Shown: in pieces, positions 60,470-64,000 of the stretch
Layout: each line of letters begins with the position of its first letter
Position numbering within the stretch: position 1 is the stretch's first letter
Source: Prorocentrum cordatum
Taxonomy: Eukaryota > Sar > Dinophyceae > Prorocentrales > Prorocentraceae
Direction of reading: 5' to 3'
Length of the DNA stretch: 64,000 nt
NCBI GenBank assembly: GCA_963575745.1
Contig: CAUYUJ010015735.1
Location: forward strand, 1 to 64,000
Position numbers and translations under genes: made by a program
The notes under the pieces: model-generated
The model's input: the letters and a program-made list of their open reading frames with translations, nothing else
Databases searched by the model: none
Told to the model about the DNA's origin: nothing

Positions 60470-61035
60470 GACGGCGTGCGCGCGCGAAGAAAAACGAATG
60501 TGTCCCGCATGGTATTATTTGACAGGGATGATGGCCCTGGCAGGTGCGCAACCGTTGTTGCAGAAGTTCGAAAAAGTTGCTCGCAAAAGCCCGTTTGACA
60601 GAAATGTTTAAAAAGTGTTGGGTTTCCTACGAATCCGCAAGAGCGCGCGGGATGAAATTTTGACAATTTTTTTTTGAAAAACCATTGTTTTTTTGATGTT
60701 TTTATGTTAAAATCGCTACGAAAACTAAGGTTTTGGAAGGATTTCGTCTTGCGCGCGCGAATGTCCACTTTACCTTATTTTTTGCAAGGGATTCTTGAAG
60801 TTTGGTTATGTTAGAACAAGAAATGTCCAACTTTAGCTTATTTTTTGCAAGGGAAAACCGATCGTAACAACACAACCGGATCTGGTACACATCGTTTTAC
60901 CTGAGACTTCCTCACGAAAATGATGAAAATGAGGCTGCGGCCTAGGCGCGGCGGGGGGGTCGTGCACCAGGGGCCCCAACAATAATTATTCTTAAGAAGA
61001 AATAATGTTCAACAACAGCAGCAACAACAACAACA
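60470..61035 (+). repeat. Composite array module B, copy 4, with AAC/AGC core
   Basis: Same as copy 1 with variants; ends TCTTAAGAAGAAATAATGTT, then AAC/AGC units. The interior again contains TTTTTTGCAAGGGA twice. Confidence 0.8.
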
Positions 61036-61069
61036 AACGGCGGCAGCCACAAGAACAACAACCATCGTT

Positions 61070-61479
61070 TTAGACTGTTCGCTCCTATCTGCTCACATGC
61101 TAATCAATACGTATACCCCAAACCCTCGGTACCCGCCATCGTGGTTTTCGATCGTACCCCCTTGGGGGTATATCTTCCTTTCCTGCCACGTGTATTCAGT
61201 GCAGCCCCTAAAACAAGGAAAGAGAGGACGGGTGGAGGGGGGAGGGAGAAGAATGGAGCACGAGAGAAATTGAGCAGGAGGGGGCAAGGAGCAGAAAACA
61301 AGTGGTAGAACCAGACGGGCAGATCGGGTGGGCAGACCCATAGCGGACAGGTCGGGAAGGCGGGCGCAGGCGACGAGGTCGAGCAGGCGGGTTGCTGAAG
61401 CGTGGGTCCTGCATGAATCGCGAGGAAGTCTCAAGCGGTATCGCGATTCCTAAGTAAATCACTAGAAAAGCCAGCATGG
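61070..61479 (+). repeat. Composite array module C, copy 2, first part
   Basis: GACTGTTCGCTCCTATCTGC to CGCGATTCCTAAGTAAATCA; the module is interrupted by the GGGCCACGAAGGGC minisatellite. Confidence 0.75.
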
Positions 61480-61965
61480 GCCACGAAGGGCATAAAATCC
61501 GAGGCCACGAAAGGCAGCGACGGGGCCGCTGAGGGCAGCACCAGGGCCACTAGGGGCAGCGAGGTGGCCACAAAGGGCGACAGCGGGGCTACGAAGGGCA
61601 TGCATATGGGGCCACGACGGGCGCGAGCGAGCGGGGGCCACGAAGGGCATTCGTATACGGGGCCACAAGGGCCGACAGCGGGGCCACTGAGGGCAGCAAA
61701 GGGGCCACGAAGGGCAGCGAGGGGGCCACGAAGGGCGACAGCGGGGCTACGATGGGGCCACGACGGGCGCGTGCGAGCGAGGGCCACGAAGGGCATATAA
61801 TGCGGGGCCACAAAGGGCAGCGCGCGACAGAGCCATTGAGGGCAGCAACGGGGCCACGAAGGGCAGCGAGCGAGGGCGACCGCGGAACCAGTACGGGCAG
61901 CGAGGGGCATCGAAAGCGGGCGAAGGGCAGCGAGCGGCGACTGCGGTCATTAACGGGCTGGTCGG
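61480..61965 (+). repeat. GGGCCACGAAGGGCAGCGAG minisatellite
   Basis: More than 20 degenerate units of 15-30 bases with higher-order copies (GGGCTACGAAGGGCATGCAT and CGACGGGCGCGAGCGAG recur). Open frames on the minus strand (Arg-Pro-Ser-Trp-Pro repeats) are by-products. Confidence 0.88.
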
Positions 61966-62440
61966 GCGGGCAAGCCCCGACGGGCGGGTCCACCGGGCGG
62001 GTCGTTGAAGCGTGAGTCCTGCTTGAACCGCCAGGCAATATGTAGCGGGAGCGCGATTCCGGAGTGTCGAGAACCGGCATCTGAATAGATTGTAAGGAAA
62101 TATCAAGCGAAGCGGTTCGGTGGTAAGTTGCGAGGAAGTCCCAAGCGAGAACGCGATTCTGCAATACATTGTCAAGAAGTATCAAGCGGGAGCCGCGATT
62201 TGGTTAAATTGTAAGGAAGTCCCAAGCGAGTGCGCGATTCTTCAATAAATTGTGAGGAAATATCAGGCGGGAGCCGTTATTGTTGTTGTAACCCGGGGGC
62301 CAACGACACAGTTTGATCCTCAAGATTTTCCTTGATAAAAAAACAGGGTGCGAGCCCCGGGAGGGGCCGTTCAATCGAAGAAATACCATATGCACTGGGC
62401 GGGGTGGATCAACAATAATTACTCATCAGAAATGAAAGTT
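61966..62440 (+). repeat. Composite array module C, copy 2, second part
   Basis: Subrepeats GCGAGAACGCGATTC-AATACATTGTCAAGAAGTAT continue to about 62285, then GGGTGCGAGCCCCGGGAGGG and the AATAATTACTCATCAGAAAT junction. Confidence 0.75.
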
Positions 62441-62473
62441 CCACCACCACAACAGCAACAACAACAACAACAA

Positions 62474-62520
<47 letters not shown>

Positions 62521-62545
62521 ACAACAGCAATCACAACAATCAGTT
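62441..62545. repeat. AAC/AGC microsatellite core
   Basis: ACCACC then AACAGC units. Confidence 0.95.
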
Positions 62546-63241
62546 TAAGACTGTTCGCTATTATCTGCTCGCGTGCCCCTGAACACGTATATCGCAAACC
62601 TTCGGCACCGCCCTCTTAGAGTTCGATCGTACCCCCTTGGGGGCAGATCTTCCGTACGTGCCGCGTGTAATTGATGCGGCCCATGAAACAGGGGAAGAGA
62701 GGACGGATGGAAGGGGGAGGGAGAAGGATGGAGCACAGGGGTTATCAGAAGAGTGGCTAGGAGCAAAAAACACGTGGCAGGAACCGAACGGGCAGATAGT
62801 GTGGGCAGACCCTAGCGGGCGGGTCGGGAAGGCGGGCCCAGGCGGCCAGGTCGAGCAGGCGGGATGTTGAAGCGTGCCTTCTGCATGAATCGCGAAGAAA
62901 CCTCGAGCGATAGCGCGATTTCCAATTGAATCGTAAGAAATTCACAGCGAGAGCGTGATTCCTGAGTGTCGAGGGCATGGCGTGTGAATAAATTGTGAGG
63001 ACGTCCCGCGCGAGCGCGCGATTTCTCCATACATTGTAAGGAAGTCCCAAGCGAGAGCGTGATTCTTCAATAAATTGTGAAGCAATATCAGGCGGGAGCC
63101 GTTGTTGCAGTAAACTTGGAGCCAAAAAGGCTATTCCCGGATAAGAAACAGGGTGCGAGCCGCGGGAAGGGCACTTCAACTGAAAAAACAATGTGCCTCG
63201 GAGGGAAGATCAACCGTATTTATTATTCAGCAGTGAGAGTT
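62546..63241 (+). repeat. Composite array module C, copy 3
   Basis: Matches copy 1 throughout, including CCCCCTTGGGGGCAGATCTT, the 45-55 bp subrepeats (62875-63105) and GGGTGCGAGCCGCGGGAAGG. Confidence 0.82.
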
Positions 63242-63242
63242 C

Positions 63243-63286
<44 letters not shown>
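63242..63286. repeat. AAC microsatellite core
   Basis: Pure AAC, about 15 units. Confidence 0.95.
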
Positions 63287-63287
<1 letters not shown>

Positions 63288-63518
63288 CATTTTACCCGAA
63301 CGCTCAGTGTTCTCCCCAGTGCCAGGGTTTTCTTGCGACACCAGCCAATACCCCCACTTCGTGGGGGGGCCGTTCAAGCTCTACCAAATATCCAAACGAC
63401 TCTTCGAGACCACCCACACCCAGCTTCCCGCCCTATGACGTTGGGACACTTCACTTCGTGGCGTGCGGACGACCCTGGCTACTACACTGGCGTGGGGTAC
63501 ACACCCACAGAGGTTGAT
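63287..63518 (+). repeat. Composite array module A, copy 5
   Basis: Same order as copy 1 with the CCCCCACTTCGTGGGGG stem kept. Confidence 0.82.
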
Positions 63519-64000
63519 CACATCTGTTACATATGATGTGGTACACGGTACACGTGAGATGGTACGCAGTGCCAAGATAGTTGGTCACATTTTTGGGGCA
63601 AATTCGTGGGGATGCGATTACAGAAGTACATGTGTGACACTGATGTTGGAGCCACCTTGGAGCCTCTCTGGAACCTCTTGGGGGCCTCTTGGAGTCCTCT
63701 TGAAGCCTCTTGGGACCATCTTGGGCGCCTCTTTGGGCCTCATGGACGCCTCTTGGGGCCATCTTGCGCGCCTGTTGGGGCCATCTTGGGTTTTAAAGAT
63801 TCATCAAGAGACCGCGAATGGATTTCGAGATTTTTCGGATGAGAAAGTAGTGCGTTTTCATATGTTTTCTGAACATCGCATCTTGAAATTATTGAAAACC
63901 CATTGTGTTTGGCAGGATTTCGACATGCGCGCGCGGCGGCCGCGCGCATGTGCACTTCGTCTCATTTTTTGCAAGGGATGGTGGCCCTCGCAGGCGCGCA
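63519..64000 (+). repeat. Junction, CCTCTTGGG tract and start of module B (long form), cut by window end
   Basis: CTCTTGGGGGCCTCTTGGAG-type units at about 63655-63785, then AAAGATTCATCAAGAG and the palindromic CGCGCGCGGCGGCCGCGCGC, as at 59526. Confidence 0.75.

Noticed and set aside
61431-62185. Arg-Pro-Ser-Trp-Pro repeat frames on the minus strand
   Set aside because: Read from the GGGCCACGAAGGGC minisatellite; no start context and no domain.

Overview
The window is nuclear DNA from a dinoflagellate alga. The decisive evidence is at 21932-21953 on the minus strand. There a perfect 22-nt match to the dinoflagellate trans-spliced leader (starts TCCGTAGCC, ends TTGGCTCAAG) sits directly in front of a non-LTR retrotransposon. 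A decayed second leader copy follows it at 21911-21931. Proteins resembling dinoflagellate LINEs, very high GC, enormous trinucleotide arrays and a 100-N scaffold gap (26638-26737) fit this reading. I see no rRNA or confident tRNA gene, no CRISPR, no operon structure and no intact host housekeeping gene.

Layout. 1-4485: CCT and CAT/CAG simple repeats, then a polypyrimidine tract. 4486-9315: a degenerate 82-93 bp repeat family, a 1.7-kb inverted-repeat-bounded element holding twelve 102-bp units, a GATCGA minisatellite and a 176-bp TA-flanked MITE. 9315-12210: a 90-bp satellite of about 30 copies whose outer flanks resemble those of the 102-bp array. 12240-16150: microsatellites, hairpins and a CCCAAGAGGC minisatellite. 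16151-21953: the retrotransposon on the minus strand, with ORF1 (zinc finger, coiled coil) and an ORF2 (endonuclease, reverse transcriptase, RNase H) split into three frames. 22300-26637: GGA, G-rich, GGT, poly-A, CT and GAC tracts. 26738-30840: a CAT/CAG array of about 4 kb. 31220-32440: a 10-bp minisatellite. 33173-34319: a second, broken LINE fragment. 34320-39840: more microsatellites and GC-rich spacers. 39836-41330: a broken gene-like region with heptapeptide repeats and two inserted foldback copies. 41400-55600: arrays, several MITEs with target-site duplications (TSDs), and a 1.26-kb GTGTTGT array. 55888-64000: a composite array of 0.2-0.7 kb modules joined at AAC microsatellite cores.

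How the parts relate. The only recognisable protein functions belong to retrotransposons. Most of the rest is non-autonomous: small inverted-repeat elements of at least four families, and microsatellites whose flanks are conserved between loci, which suggests the microsatellites moved as parts of larger elements. Nearly all long open frames in the arrays are by-products of trinucleotide or multiple-of-three repeat periods and are not annotated as genes.
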